Counted from the first letter of the stretch, positions 26,657 to 35,847 are shown. The stretch: 52,046 nt of DNA from Candidatus Neomicrothrix sp. UBA7388 (GCA_002470695.1 DKNM01000070.1:1-52046); one strand, 5' to 3'. Numbers and translations: made by a program. The notes: generated by a model not told the origin, from the sequence alone.

Positions 26657-27317
26657 AGGCGAACACAACGAAGGTAAACATTTTGTTTATCCTGACCCTC
26701 AGTTCATTTCTAGGTCCAGCGCCGCATCGGCACTGCGTCGTCTCGGCAATATTTTTGTTAGGTATCGCGGCACTGAGGACCAGCTCAATTCGATTACTGA
26801 GTGGGCTAACTCCAGCGCTGATTCATTGCAGCAATCTCAATCAGTGCCAAGACCGTCGGATTATTTTAAACGCCGTTATAGCGACCCTAGGCCTCCCGAT
26901 GGGAGCGAGGTGATTGCCTTCAGCGACCGAACTTTTAGCGGACCAGCTAACCCTATGGGGGCCGAGGTTCTCATCAGACGAGATGGTGACGAAGTGATCG
27001 GTCGCGTTGTTTTCGGAGCTGCTTTCGAAAGTGCTCCAGGAAGAGTGCATGGTGGAGCAGTGTCCGCGCTAGTTGACGACACCATGGGATACCTAATGAT
27101 CGTGCTGGGAGAGGCAGCATATACCGCACGTTTGGAGGTCGATTATCGGGGCGGGGTTCCGGTTGATACTCCTGTTTGGTTCCGAGCTTGGGAACAGGAA
27201 AGGGACGGCAGGAAAATTACAGTTTCGCTAATAGTTACTCAAGACTCCGGTGAGAAGGCAGAGCCTCTCATTACGGCCAAGGGCCTATTCATCATTCCCC
27301 CCAAAGACGACGACTAG
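26643..27317 (+). CDS. PaaI-family hotdog thioesterase
   Basis: A 224-residue protein. An N-terminal helical region of about 110 residues precedes a PaaI-type hotdog domain. Its core has GRVHGGAVSALVDDTMGYL, with the HGG loop and Asp of acyl-CoA thioesterases, and TARLEVDYRGGVPVDTPVWF. It probably hydrolyses an acyl-CoA. The stop TAG at 27315-27317 overlaps the stop of the convergent deacetylase gene by 4 bases. Confidence 0.85.
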   Translation: MTSSKGEHNEGKHFVYPDPQFISRSSAASALRRLGNIFVRYRGTEDQLNSITEWANSSADSLQQSQSVPRPSDYFKRRYSDPRPPDGSEVIAFSDRTFSGPANPMGAEVLIRRDGDEVIGRVVFGAAFESAPGRVHGGAVSALVDDTMGYLMIVLGEAAYTARLEVDYRGGVPVDTPVWFRAWEQERDGRKITVSLIVTQDSGEKAEPLITAKGLFIIPPKDDD

Positions 27318-28135
27318 CTGGTTTGCTCTTGGCGCCATTGCAAGGCGGCCTTCTCCAGCGTCACGAAGGCGACTTCTCTCTTGGCTACCTCGGTGATCAA
27401 TTTTTCGAGCATCAACATGCGGTGGCCTCGTCCGATCACCTGAGGGTGCATTGTGTATGTCAGTACGCCGCTTCCCCCATTTTGGAGAGCCCAGTCCAGA
27501 TCACCCAACCAAGTCTCCAAAACTGCAGAAGCGGCGGTGAGATTGCCTCCCCGAGGTGGGATGTATTCGAACCATGGAAAGTCGTCAAGGTGCCAAGCGA
27601 TTGGGAATTCAACTAGATCCACCTTCGCTCCCCACTCAATTCCGCCTCCCTTTTCCCATCGATCTCCAACCCGGCACCAATAAGGCTCGATGTCATGACC
27701 CATGAGAGACGAGTCATATATAAAGCCGTTTTCTAAGAGAAGCTCCAGCGAATGTTCGCTGACATACCATCCAGGAGAACGCCAGCCAACGGGTCGACTG
27801 CCTGCTATCGCTTCTAAAATTGACGCACCCGCCTCAAGCGCTTCGAGTTCTTGAGACCGATCCATTCGAGCTGGACTTTCATGATGGTTACCATGGTGGG
27901 CTACTTCGTGGCCATGGTTTGCTATGGATTCAACTAGCTGCGGGTACGTGGTTGCCGTTATGCCCGGCACAAAGAAAGTACCTGAAATCTCGTATTGCTT
28001 GAGGAGCTTGAGAATACGTTCAGTTCCGACAACGCCAAATTCGCCCCTGCTGAAAGCTGTTGAGTCTTGGGTACCCATCCATAGCGCAATGGTGTCAACG
28101 TCGAAGGTAAGACTTACTTTTAATTCGTCAGCCAC
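27314..28135 (-). CDS. Polysaccharide deacetylase (NodB-type) family protein
   Basis: A 273-residue cytoplasmic protein with a canonical carbohydrate esterase 4 metal site: Asp residues in LTFDVDT, and the His pair in HEVAHHGNHHES. GWRSPGWYVSEHSL supplies the conserved Arg and Pro region. Unlike the two paralogues near 46 kb, its metal-binding residues look complete. There is no signal peptide, so the substrate is likely an intracellular amide rather than cell wall. It lies downstream of the acyl-CoA dehydrogenase gene (16-base gap) on the same strand. Confidence 0.85.
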   Translation of the reverse strand: MADELKVSLTFDVDTIALWMGTQDSTAFSRGEFGVVGTERILKLLKQYEISGTFFVPGITATTYPQLVESIANHGHEVAHHGNHHESPARMDRSQELEALEAGASILEAIAGSRPVGWRSPGWYVSEHSLELLLENGFIYDSSLMGHDIEPYWCRVGDRWEKGGGIEWGAKVDLVEFPIAWHLDDFPWFEYIPPRGGNLTAASAVLETWLGDLDWALQNGGSGVLTYTMHPQVIGRGHRMLMLEKLITEVAKREVAFVTLEKAALQWRQEQTS

Positions 28136-28151
28136 AGCGACAGTCTCGCGC

Positions 28152-29396
28152 TTACCATTCGGTTTTGTTTTGTAAAAGTTCGGAGAAAGGCGTATCCCTA
28201 TTTGGGCCAGGCTCCTTGGGAAGGCCTAGAACTCTCTCTCCGATGATGTTGCGTTGAACCTCGTCAGTTCCGCCATAGATCGAGGGAGCGGGAGAGAAAA
28301 TGGCCATTTCTTGAATTACCCCACCCGTCGCTGCGTCATCTCCCCAAAGCGCCATCTCAGGACCAAGAATTGCCCCCGCAAGCTCCCGAGTCCTATGCAA
28401 TGCTGAGGTCATCAGAATTTTCGCGAGATTCCCTTCGCCACCTGTTTGTTGGCTCTTAACACGCGTTCGTTGACTGTTCATCCGCATTAGTTCAAGCTCC
28501 GTGTGGAGTCGCGACAGTTCCTGCCTTATTCGCTCGTCGTCGAGTTTGTTGCGTTCTTCCGCTAAATCTTTGAGTAGTTGAAAGGTTCCAGGGCCCACAC
28601 CGCCGGCAGCTAACGCAAGTCTTTTACCCACGAAAGAACCCGATGGCCTTTCCAGATGTCCGGCAATACTTCCTGGGTGGGCCGCCGCATAAGCCATCCC
28701 GTGGCCTCCACCAATGCCAGCACGTTCAACCATCAGCGTCGTGTTCGCAACTCGCCATCCTTCATTCAAGTCCCCAATTAGATCATCATGAGATACTCGG
28801 GCTTCGTCAATGAATACCTCGTTGAAAAGCGACCGGCCAGTCATTTCGCGAAGCGGTCGAATTTCGACCCCATCCTGATTCATCGGAAAAGCAAACCAAC
28901 TGATGCCTCGATGTTTTGCGGCATTTGGGTCGGTACGCGCAATGAGCATTCCATAGTCAGCGTGCTGGCCTTCAGATGTCCAAACCTTTTGTCCAGTGAT
29001 CACCCACTCATCGCCGTCTCTGACAGCTTTAGTTTGCAATCCCGCCAAATCGCTTCCAGCTCCGGGTTCTGAGAAAAGCTGACACCAGGAGTCAGTGCCA
29101 TTGAGAATGGAAGGAACATACTTTGCTATCTGCTCGTCCGTGCCATGGGAAAGGATGGTCGGGGCGGCGAGCATCATCCCTAAGCCCGCCGGAGAGCCTA
29201 TGGCTCCACTTTCTCGAAGCGCAGACGCAAGCACACGTGTCTCGGATCGGCTCCAGCCCTTACCGAAGGGCTCTGGCAGTCCGGGATTGGAGAAACCAGC
29301 GGACGAAAGTCGGTGCCACCATTCCTGCACAGACGCCTCAGGGTCCCAGTTCTCCCTTATCCACTTGTCCAATTCAATTCGTAACTCTTCGCTCAT
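28152..29396 (-). CDS. Acyl-CoA dehydrogenase family protein
   Basis: A 414-residue flavoprotein expected to introduce a 2,3 double bond into an acyl-CoA. FAD- and substrate-binding blocks are QLFSEPGAGSDLAGLQT, WVITGQKVWTS and MVERAGIGGG, with the C-terminal IYGGTDEVQRNIIGERVLG. The position of the catalytic Glu of medium-chain enzymes (IYEGT) is Gly, as in many actinobacterial FadE proteins. Some of those work as pairs with a second subunit, or use a Glu elsewhere. No second acyl-CoA dehydrogenase gene is adjacent. Confidence 0.9.
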   Translation of the reverse strand: MSEELRIELDKWIRENWDPEASVQEWWHRLSSAGFSNPGLPEPFGKGWSRSETRVLASALRESGAIGSPAGLGMMLAAPTILSHGTDEQIAKYVPSILNGTDSWCQLFSEPGAGSDLAGLQTKAVRDGDEWVITGQKVWTSEGQHADYGMLIARTDPNAAKHRGISWFAFPMNQDGVEIRPLREMTGRSLFNEVFIDEARVSHDDLIGDLNEGWRVANTTLMVERAGIGGGHGMAYAAAHPGSIAGHLERPSGSFVGKRLALAAGGVGPGTFQLLKDLAEERNKLDDERIRQELSRLHTELELMRMNSQRTRVKSQQTGGEGNLAKILMTSALHRTRELAGAILGPEMALWGDDAATGGVIQEMAIFSPAPSIYGGTDEVQRNIIGERVLGLPKEPGPNRDTPFSELLQNKTEW

Positions 29397-29441
29397 TCAA
29401 AAACCTCATTTAGAAATCACGCCCAGGAAACCTTGTCATTA

Positions 29442-29494
29442 AGAAGCTACCGGCGACTTCCTTTAGAGAACAGCTATCAACCAAGGTAGCTTCT
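29442..29494. repeat. Perfect 10-base inverted repeat in a divergent promoter region
   Basis: AGAAGCTACC at 29442-29451 and its exact complement GGTAGCTTCT at 29485-29494 are separated by 33 bases. Centre-to-centre spacing is 43 bases, about four helical turns. They lie in the 128-base gap between the minus-strand acyl-CoA dehydrogenase gene and the plus-strand 102-residue gene. Paired operator half-sites for a looping or tetrameric regulator, or a leader hairpin, are both possible. No regulator gene is adjacent. Confidence 0.5.
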
Positions 29495-29524
29495 GAGTGG
29501 GAGATACCACGAACAGGAATCAAG

Positions 29525-29833
29525 TTGGCTGAAATAGCTCATGTAACAGTAGAACGCATTCACCATTATCGAGACACCGTTCGCGCTTATCAAGTGCGAA
29601 TAGATGGTGACGCTGTTGGAAAAGTGAAGGACGAGAAAGAATTAACGCTAGAGGTCGCTCCCGGAACTCACCATCTCAGGGTACGCCTCATGTGGCTGCA
29701 GAGTCCATCTATCGAATTCACGATTCAGGAAGGCGAGCATTTGAGATTTCGCACAGGACCCAACGGAGGAATTCTCCAGGCCTGGCGAATCTACTTTGCC
29801 CCTCAGACAGCGATGTTCCTCGAGGCAGTTTAG
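29525..29833 (+). CDS. Small beta-rich protein, unknown function
   Basis: A 102-residue protein starting at TTG (29525), with AGGA 8-12 bases before it. The only nearby ATG, at 29541, is out of frame. The sequence alternates strands and turns: VERIHHYRDTVRAYQVRIDG, KVKDEKELTLEVAPGTHHLRV, WLQSPSIEFTIQEGEHLRFRTG. This resembles short bacterial proteins with a DGxxxGxv...v.pGxHxlrv pattern. There is no signal peptide. Its stop overlaps the stop of the convergent HAD gene by 4 bases. Confidence 0.65.
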   Translation: MAEIAHVTVERIHHYRDTVRAYQVRIDGDAVGKVKDEKELTLEVAPGTHHLRVRLMWLQSPSIEFTIQEGEHLRFRTGPNGGILQAWRIYFAPQTAMFLEAV

Positions 29834-30639
29834 CTAAAGCGTTCCAGGAGGCTTTCAAGCACAATTGCAACTCCATCTTCGTCGTTTGTTGGGGCTACCT
29901 GATTTGCAAGCGAAAGAACTTGTGGGTGCGAGTTCCCCATAGCTATTGATTCACCGGCCCATTGAAACATCGCTAAATCGTTCAGACCATCCCCAAATAC
30001 GCAAGCAGCTGAAGCAGGAATATCTTGCATCTCCGCCACGGCGGCTAAGCCACTCGCTTTTGACACCCCCTTCACCGCAATTTCGGGAGTCTCTAGACCC
30101 GATGGTCGAATTTCTAAGCCTGGCGGAAGCGACTTATCTAACAATTCGATAGCTAGCGAAGGCTGCATGTTTTTACAATCGAGAAGCCATGTAAGCACAG
30201 GGCCCGCAATAAATTGCGAAGCATCGGGAATGACTAAAGCATCTACATCGAAGTCGGCTGGAAAATCGTGAGTGAAGTCTGTCTCCCAAATGTGACTGCC
30301 GTCTGGCATATCGGCGCCAAGCGCTACGCCAGGGATTAACTTCCTAGCAACCTCGAGAGCCGCCAAAGCCTGTTCTTGGTTCATCGAATTTTGCCGAAGT
30401 AGGGACCCGTCAAAAGCGTGGATGGTCGCCCCATTAAGGCAAACGGAGAACTCGACAACACCCAGTTTGTCAGCGATGTGACGCACCTGACTCCATGGGC
30501 GCCCGGTCGAGAGCACGACGGTTGATCCATTTTCGGTTACCGCTCGAATGCTGCCGCACACACGCTTTGACAAAGAGCCGTCCGAGCGAAGAAGGGTGCC
30601 GTCGATATCAAAGCCAAAAATTTGGGGAAGCGAGATCAC
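29830..30639 (-). CDS. Cof-type HAD-superfamily phosphatase
   Basis: A 269-residue haloacid dehalogenase-type phosphatase. Motif I is FGFDIDGTLLRSDG with the nucleophile Asp. STGRPWSQVR is motif II, with KGVSKASGLAAVAE supplying the Lys, and VFGDGLNDLAMF is motif IV. It has the large C2-type cap of the Cof group, which dephosphorylates sugar phosphates or cofactors. The substrate is unknown. It is the last gene of a minus-strand run from the TIGR03084 gene. Confidence 0.9.
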   Translation of the reverse strand: MISLPQIFGFDIDGTLLRSDGSLSKRVCGSIRAVTENGSTVVLSTGRPWSQVRHIADKLGVVEFSVCLNGATIHAFDGSLLRQNSMNQEQALAALEVARKLIPGVALGADMPDGSHIWETDFTHDFPADFDVDALVIPDASQFIAGPVLTWLLDCKNMQPSLAIELLDKSLPPGLEIRPSGLETPEIAVKGVSKASGLAAVAEMQDIPASAACVFGDGLNDLAMFQWAGESIAMGNSHPQVLSLANQVAPTNDEDGVAIVLESLLERFS

Positions 30640-30676
30640 AACTTGTCAATGTATCGGCGAGGTGTGACTCATAGCT

Positions 30677-31468
30677 CTAAGCATCTAGCGCTCCCCCATC
30701 AACTTTGAAATCGCTTCCGGTGATATGCCACGCTGCTTCGCTTGCCAAAAAAGCCACATATCTGCCTATGTCGTCAGGTGAAGGTAGTCGAGCAGTCAAA
30801 TTAGGGCTTCCATTTTTTAAAGCCCATGTCTGAATCTCCTCCCAACCTTCGATGCCTTCACGGCGAGCCCGCTTTTCGAGCATTTCGCGTACTTCGTCTG
30901 TTGCAATAATTCCCGGACTCACAAGATTTGAAGTAACTCCTGAACCATTTAGCTCCTTAGCAAGGCTTCGAACCAATACCGGCAGAGCGGCCTTCGCAGA
31001 GTAGTAATCAGGATTTCTACGGTTGGGTCGTTCTGTTCCCACCGTTCCGAGGAAAATAATTCTTCCCCACCCTCGTTCTCGCATTGCTGGTAAAGCCCTC
31101 TGGGTCATTCTTACCCCGGTGAGAACGTTGGTATCCCAAGATTCGATCCACTTGTTTGTTGGATCGGCCCAGCTTGTGTCCCCTGGAGATCCATAGTTAT
31201 TAACGAGAACATCAACTGTCCCTATCGCTTCTTCCACTTGCGCGAAGATCGATTCAACCGACTCCGAAGCTTGCAGGGAACCGTGAACCGCTATTGCGTT
31301 GCCGCCTCTACGTCGAATCGACTCCACAGTTGAGTCAGCTTGGCCTTCGTCGTGTCCGTGAATTGCAACTGCGGCCCCTTCATCACAGAAGACCTTTGCG
31401 GTCGCCGCGCCGGTACCTCGATAGGAACCAGATATCAATACAACCTTGTCTTGCAGCCCTAGATCCAT
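30677..31468 (-). CDS. Short-chain dehydrogenase/reductase
   Basis: A 263-residue SDR with the Rossmann loop ISGSYRGTGAATA (variant of TGxxxGxG), VNNYGSPG, and the active site DYYSAKAALP. The C-terminus is SDFKVDGGALDA. The usual catalytic Ser about 13 residues before Tyr is a Thr (GTVGTERP). It probably acts on a hydroxyacyl or keto compound. It is 17 bases after the tandem hotdog thioesterase gene on the same strand. Confidence 0.9.
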   Translation of the reverse strand: MDLGLQDKVVLISGSYRGTGAATAKVFCDEGAAVAIHGHDEGQADSTVESIRRRGGNAIAVHGSLQASESVESIFAQVEEAIGTVDVLVNNYGSPGDTSWADPTNKWIESWDTNVLTGVRMTQRALPAMRERGWGRIIFLGTVGTERPNRRNPDYYSAKAALPVLVRSLAKELNGSGVTSNLVSPGIIATDEVREMLEKRARREGIEGWEEIQTWALKNGSPNLTARLPSPDDIGRYVAFLASEAAWHITGSDFKVDGGALDA

Positions 31469-31485
31469 TCGAAAACCCTTGCTTT

Positions 31486-32298
31486 CTAATCGATTACTTT
31501 TGCAGTCGCTGTCGCTACGTCTAAAAGGCGGCCATCATTGCCGATATCCAAAATTCGTATACGACTAGTCACCGAACTTTCATCAACCCTCAATGGCTCC
31601 CCTTCAACCCTGAAGGGCCCTTCTTTCGCTTGAGCTAAATAGTGGATTTCGATCTCCACACACCTCATCGGTAATTTCGTCACCATCGAACCGGCGTGCG
31701 TTGACATCGCATCGACTAAGACTGCTACCGCGCCACCTTGGATAGAGCCAAAAGAATTGTGAATTCGATGGTGATGAGGAAGCTCAATTATCGGCTCACT
31801 TGGGTCTGTTGTCATTTTCAGGTAGTTGTCTAACGGCAGGCGAGGCGATTCTTCATCTTTTTCCGAGTAGTCGATCGTTCTTCCCAAGCCAGTCCCTACG
31901 CTGGGGTTGTCACTGCGGGAAGGTAAACGAGCGTAAGTGCATGTCGCTCTTGCAACTTCTCCCTCCGCGTCGCTGATGAAGGTTTCGGTGACGACGTTGT
32001 TGCGCCCGACGCGCAAAGGTTCGCATCGAGCGACCACTTGTTCGCCTTCGGCTTTCCTTCTCATAATCGTGCCCAACTCTAAGGTTGCCACCCAATCGGG
32101 TTGTACTTGCAAAACTCCATGATGCCCAGCAACTGAGTCGACCAGTGTTGCAATAGCTCCTATGCGAAGCCATCCACCTTGATCTAGAAGGTCGGGAAGG
32201 ATCGGCATTGTTGCGCTCACCTTTCCTGATGCATCAACCGAATGCCGAAGCCGGAGATGTCGCAAAATGTGTCTAGAGGGCGGGTACGACCTGGGCAT
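31486..32298 (-). CDS. Tandem hotdog thioesterase-like protein
   Basis: A 270-residue protein made of two hotdog folds. The first (about 10-130) has RIGAIATLVDSVAGHHGVLQ. The second (about 150-268) has HNSFGSIQGGAVAVLVDAMSTHA, with the QGG loop and Asp of PaaI-type thioesterases. The first half has Asp but no clear HGG loop, so it may be structural. It starts one base after the coaE stop, so the two are probably cotranslated. An acyl-CoA thioesterase role is inferred. Confidence 0.82.
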   Translation of the reverse strand: MPRSYPPSRHILRHLRLRHSVDASGKVSATMPILPDLLDQGGWLRIGAIATLVDSVAGHHGVLQVQPDWVATLELGTIMRRKAEGEQVVARCEPLRVGRNNVVTETFISDAEGEVARATCTYARLPSRSDNPSVGTGLGRTIDYSEKDEESPRLPLDNYLKMTTDPSEPIIELPHHHRIHNSFGSIQGGAVAVLVDAMSTHAGSMVTKLPMRCVEIEIHYLAQAKEGPFRVEGEPLRVDESSVTSRIRILDIGNDGRLLDVATATAKVID

Positions 32299-32299
32299 G

Positions 32300-32923
32300 C
32301 TAAGAATTCTTGGATTCCAGCAGTAATTCCAGCTGATCCCAAAGTTCTATCGTGGCGTCAGCGAGTGAACCAAGATCTCCGCCGTTGGCGATAATGAACT
32401 GTGCGACAGCTCGTCGCTCTTCATCCGAGGCCTGCAACTCAATTCTCGCTAGCGCATCCGACTCAGCAATTCCTCTTTGGTTTTTTAGGCGTTCAAGACG
32501 GTCAGACATTGGAGCTTCGACGACGACTACCACCTCATATGGGTGTTGCGTATCGCAGCCCAGACGACTTTCGACTAGGACAGCCATGTCGTAGACAACA
32601 ATGCTGTCTCGGCTCTGTATCTCCTCTACCGTTTGATCTAAGAGATCGTTAATCGCCGGATGGGATATCTCCTCCAAGGCTGTTAATTGTTCTTCATCTC
32701 CAAAAACAATCTCAGCTAACGCAGCGCGGTTTATGCCACCGTCGCCACTCGCTACCGCTGGCCCGAATCGCCTAATCACATCGCTAACGGCACTTCCGCC
32801 CGCTTCAATGATTTGACGGCCCAAGGCATCTACATCGATAACCTTGGCACCTTTTTCACTCAAGAGTTGGGCGACTGTGGACTTGCCAACGCCCATGCCT
32901 CCCGTAAGTCCTACTATCAACAT
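32300..32923 (-). CDS. coaE: Dephospho-CoA kinase
   Basis: CoaE phosphorylates dephospho-CoA in the last step of coenzyme A synthesis. From the ATG at 32923 the protein is 207 residues and starts MLIVGLTGGMGVGKSTVAQL, with its P-loop. Other blocks are DVDALGRQII, ISHPAI and VYDMAVLVE. A longer reading from 32983 would add 20 residues overlapping the upstream gene and is disfavoured. It sits between the TIGR03084 gene (13-base gap) and the tandem hotdog gene. Confidence 0.95.
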   Translation of the reverse strand: MLIVGLTGGMGVGKSTVAQLLSEKGAKVIDVDALGRQIIEAGGSAVSDVIRRFGPAVASGDGGINRAALAEIVFGDEEQLTALEEISHPAINDLLDQTVEEIQSRDSIVVYDMAVLVESRLGCDTQHPYEVVVVVEAPMSDRLERLKNQRGIAESDALARIELQASDEERRAVAQFIIANGGDLGSLADATIELWDQLELLLESKNS

Positions 32924-32936
32924 CGCTAGGTAACGA

Positions 32937-33719
32937 CTATCCGCCGACGCGACCTTCTGGTGCATCCGTTGCCGGACCTGCAAAAGCTTGCGCTAGTTCC
33001 ATCCACTCGGCAGCTAAGTCGCCGCGAACTTCTATTTCAGCTTCATGAGCACGTCGCCGTTGAGTGACGACTAAACAAAATTCGTAGGCGTCGGCTATCA
33101 CGACGTCTTCGCAATCATTCGGGCCCCAGGTCCAGAGTTCGCCGCTTGGCGATGCTAACTCAACTCTTACAGGCGTTTCTGGTGGCTCCATACCCCTATT
33201 AACGTAACTCCAGCCTCTAGTAGTTACTCCAATGTGGGCTACGTGTCGAAGTCGATCTGATTGCGGATATTGAGCACCGAAAGTATCTGCTACGTCGTGG
33301 CTGTGGGACCAAGTTTCCATTAGACGCGCCGTCGCAAAAGAGAGCGCACTCATATCAGGCCCGAACCACGGAATGCGGTCTTTCGGACCCAGAGGGCGAA
33401 AAGCTTCTGTCATTCGCGTACGTTCACTCGCAAACCAAGCCCAGACTTCCTGGCCGCTCATCGCTTGAAAATCGACGTCGCCAATGCTGTGCAAGCTTCC
33501 TCCTCCCTTAAGCATGTCTTCTTTTAAAGCCAAAAAAGCATCGGGGTCGAGAACGGCCATACTCGCTGCTACGTCAGCAGTTCCTAAATGAATAATTGTC
33601 TCGTGAGTATCCCAGCCCGCGGCAGGTGTTGGCAGCCGCCATTCATCCTCAGTCAACCCGGCGACCACGTCACTTAGTGCTTGGGTCTCCGCATCAAGAT
33701 CGTCACATATTGCCCTCAT
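32937..33719 (-). CDS. TIGR03084-type DinB/maleylpyruvate isomerase-like protein
   Basis: A 260-residue member of the actinobacterial TIGR03084 family. The N-terminal DinB-like helical bundle has DLDAETQALSDVVAGLTEDEW and PTPAAGWDTHETIIHLG, and METWSHSHDVADTFG supplies further metal-binding His. The C-terminal domain (from about 165) is beta-rich. Relatives use mycothiol or another thiol cofactor, or have no known function. It heads a minus-strand run with coaE, hotdog, SDR and HAD genes and is divergent from the acetoacetate-CoA ligase gene. Confidence 0.82.
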   Translation of the reverse strand: MRAICDDLDAETQALSDVVAGLTEDEWRLPTPAAGWDTHETIIHLGTADVAASMAVLDPDAFLALKEDMLKGGGSLHSIGDVDFQAMSGQEVWAWFASERTRMTEAFRPLGPKDRIPWFGPDMSALSFATARLMETWSHSHDVADTFGAQYPQSDRLRHVAHIGVTTRGWSYVNRGMEPPETPVRVELASPSGELWTWGPNDCEDVVIADAYEFCLVVTQRRRAHEAEIEVRGDLAAEWMELAQAFAGPATDAPEGRVGG

Positions 33720-33771
33720 AGGGTGGACCCTACACCCCCTCGACGATGTTCTTCTGCTCGAATCACTTTCA

Positions 33772-33801
33772 CGACTAGCTTTACGTGGACTTACCTAGTC
33801 G
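33772..33801. promoter_or_regulatory. 7-base inverted repeat before the acetoacetate-CoA ligase gene
   Basis: CGACTAG at 33772-33778 and CTAGTCG at 33795-33801 are exact complements with a 16-base spacer. The right arm touches the ribosome-binding site GGGAGG at 33801-33806, ahead of the GTG start at 33811. It may be an operator or a hairpin limiting ribosome access. At this length, chance cannot be excluded. Confidence 0.3.
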
Positions 33802-33810
33802 GGAGGAATC

Positions 33811-35748
33811 GTGACTAAGCCTCTATGGACCCCAACTGCTGGCCAAAGAGAAGCATCAAATATGTGGGCGTTCGCAGAATCGGTCGGTATTTCGCTGGCC
33901 AATAATTCTTATTCTCACCTGCATCGATGGTCGGTAGAGCAGAGCGCGGACTATTGGAGAGCTGTCTGGGATTTTGCTGGCGGTATTGGCGACTTAGGAA
34001 GAACCAACTCCAACGACAGAATCGGTCCCGCGTCTAAGTTTTTTCCAGACGCCACGCTCAATTTGGCAGAAAATTATTTAAAGCGGTCAGGTGATGAAAC
34101 GGCCCTTCTCTATCGTGGAGAAAACGTCATTGAACGTTCGGTTACATTCGCTGAGCTTCGCAACTCAGTGAGCCAAGTGCAACAAGCCCTTCGAGCCGAG
34201 GGGGTTCAGAGCGGAGACCGCGTTGCAACTCTGCTTCCAAACGGACCAGAAGCCATAATCGTTTTTTTAGCTGCTGCAAGCATCGGCGCAATTTACTCTT
34301 CGACTAGTCCCGACTTTGGCGCGTCAGGGGTTGTTGACCGATTCGGGCAGATAGAACCGAAAGTCCTAATTGCGACCGACAGCTATTTCTATGGGGGCAC
34401 TAAACACGACTTAGTCGAGAAGATTGAACAGATCGCATCTAAATTGCCGTCCTTGAGGAAGATCGTCCTAGTCGAATACACCGGCAGAGCTTCCCAATCT
34501 TCAACTCCAGGAACTATCTCGCTTCAAGAATGGTTGGCCCCTTTCTCCCCTTGCGCTTTGGAGTTCGAGACTTTTGGCTTTGATCAGCCGGTTTACGTTC
34601 TGTACTCATCAGGCACCACAGGCAAGCCCAAATGCATAGTTCATCGCGCTGGAGGAGTTCTCTTAAAGCATTGGTCTGAGCATCTCCTACATTGCAATTT
34701 GAGCCCTGGCGAGCGTCTTATGTATTTCACAACAACCGGTTGGATGATGTGGAACTGGTTGGTGGCTGGTCTTGCTAGTGGCCTATCGCTCGTTCTCTAT
34801 GACGGATCGCCATTCTTTCCAGGGCCTTCCCGCCTCTTTGATCTCGCCGAAGAGTTAGAACCGCAATTGCTCGGGGTAAGCGCGAAATTCATCGAAGCTG
34901 CCATGAAAGAGCAGCTCCGACCCAAAGAAACGCACGATTTAGGAAGCGTTAGGACGATTGCTTCCACAGGCTCGCCGCTCGCGCCTGAGGGCTTCGATTG
35001 GATTTACGAATCAGTAAAAGAAGATGTTCACTTAGCGTCCTTTTCAGGAGGGACCGATATCTGCGGTTGCTTTGTAATTGGAGATCCAACAAGTTCGGTG
35101 TTTCGCGGCGAGATCCAGCGTCCCGCCCTAGGAATGGACGTCGCGATTTTTGACGACGCAGGCCGGCGCCTCGGCAACAACTCCCAAGGAGAACTAGTTT
35201 GTTGCAACTCCTTCCCTTCGATGCCTCTCAAGTTTTGGGATGATGACGATGGCAAAAAATATCATGCTGCCTATTTCGATAAGTTTCCCGATGTCTGGCA
35301 CCACGGCGATTTCGCAGAGTGGACAGAAAATAGCGGCATGATAATTTCCGGGCGATCGGACTCAACTTTGAATCCGGGTGGAATCCGGATAGGGACTGCT
35401 GAGATTTATCGACAAGTCGACGCAGTAGACGAGGTTCTCGAGAGCATCGTCATTGGTCAAGAGTGGGAGTCAGACACGCGAGTTGTGCTCTTTGTTCGAT
35501 TACGCGACGGACTCGAACTCGACGAGACGATTGAAGCGAAAATACGCCGGCAAATCAGGGAAGGAGCGACCCCGCGGCACGTACCAGCCCTCATCGCTCA
35601 AGTGCCCTTAATTCCTCGGACCAGAAGCGGCAAGTTGGTGGAGCTTGCAGTGCGGGATGCAGTCCATGGTCGCGAAGTGAAAAATACTGAGGCTATTGAC
35701 GACCCTTCAGCACTCAATCTCTTTCGGGAACATCCGGCCCTACGGTGA
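33811..35748 (+). CDS. acsA: Acetoacetate-CoA ligase (acetoacetyl-CoA synthetase)
   Basis: The enzyme activates acetoacetate to acetoacetyl-CoA using ATP. The 645 residues are typical for this ANL-family group. The adenylation motif YSSGTTGKPKCIVHRAGG, the segment TTGWMMWNWLV and SGGTDICGCF mark this family rather than acetyl-CoA synthetase. The hinge is SGRSDSTLNPGGIRIG and the C-terminal PRTRSGKLVE contains the catalytic Lys. The GTG start at 33811 has a strong GGGAGG site. The gene stands alone between the divergent TIGR03084 gene and the DMT gene. The name follows the family; I could not test substrate preference. Confidence 0.92.
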   Translation: MTKPLWTPTAGQREASNMWAFAESVGISLANNSYSHLHRWSVEQSADYWRAVWDFAGGIGDLGRTNSNDRIGPASKFFPDATLNLAENYLKRSGDETALLYRGENVIERSVTFAELRNSVSQVQQALRAEGVQSGDRVATLLPNGPEAIIVFLAAASIGAIYSSTSPDFGASGVVDRFGQIEPKVLIATDSYFYGGTKHDLVEKIEQIASKLPSLRKIVLVEYTGRASQSSTPGTISLQEWLAPFSPCALEFETFGFDQPVYVLYSSGTTGKPKCIVHRAGGVLLKHWSEHLLHCNLSPGERLMYFTTTGWMMWNWLVAGLASGLSLVLYDGSPFFPGPSRLFDLAEELEPQLLGVSAKFIEAAMKEQLRPKETHDLGSVRTIASTGSPLAPEGFDWIYESVKEDVHLASFSGGTDICGCFVIGDPTSSVFRGEIQRPALGMDVAIFDDAGRRLGNNSQGELVCCNSFPSMPLKFWDDDDGKKYHAAYFDKFPDVWHHGDFAEWTENSGMIISGRSDSTLNPGGIRIGTAEIYRQVDAVDEVLESIVIGQEWESDTRVVLFVRLRDGLELDETIEAKIRRQIREGATPRHVPALIAQVPLIPRTRSGKLVELAVRDAVHGREVKNTEAIDDPSALNLFREHPALR

Positions 35749-35847
35749 AGCAGCCAAGCACTCCAGATCGGAATAGAAGAGAGATGGCAGTGCGACCAAG
35801 GAATCGAATTTGCTCTACGACCGTTATACGAAAACCTGAGTCACTTC

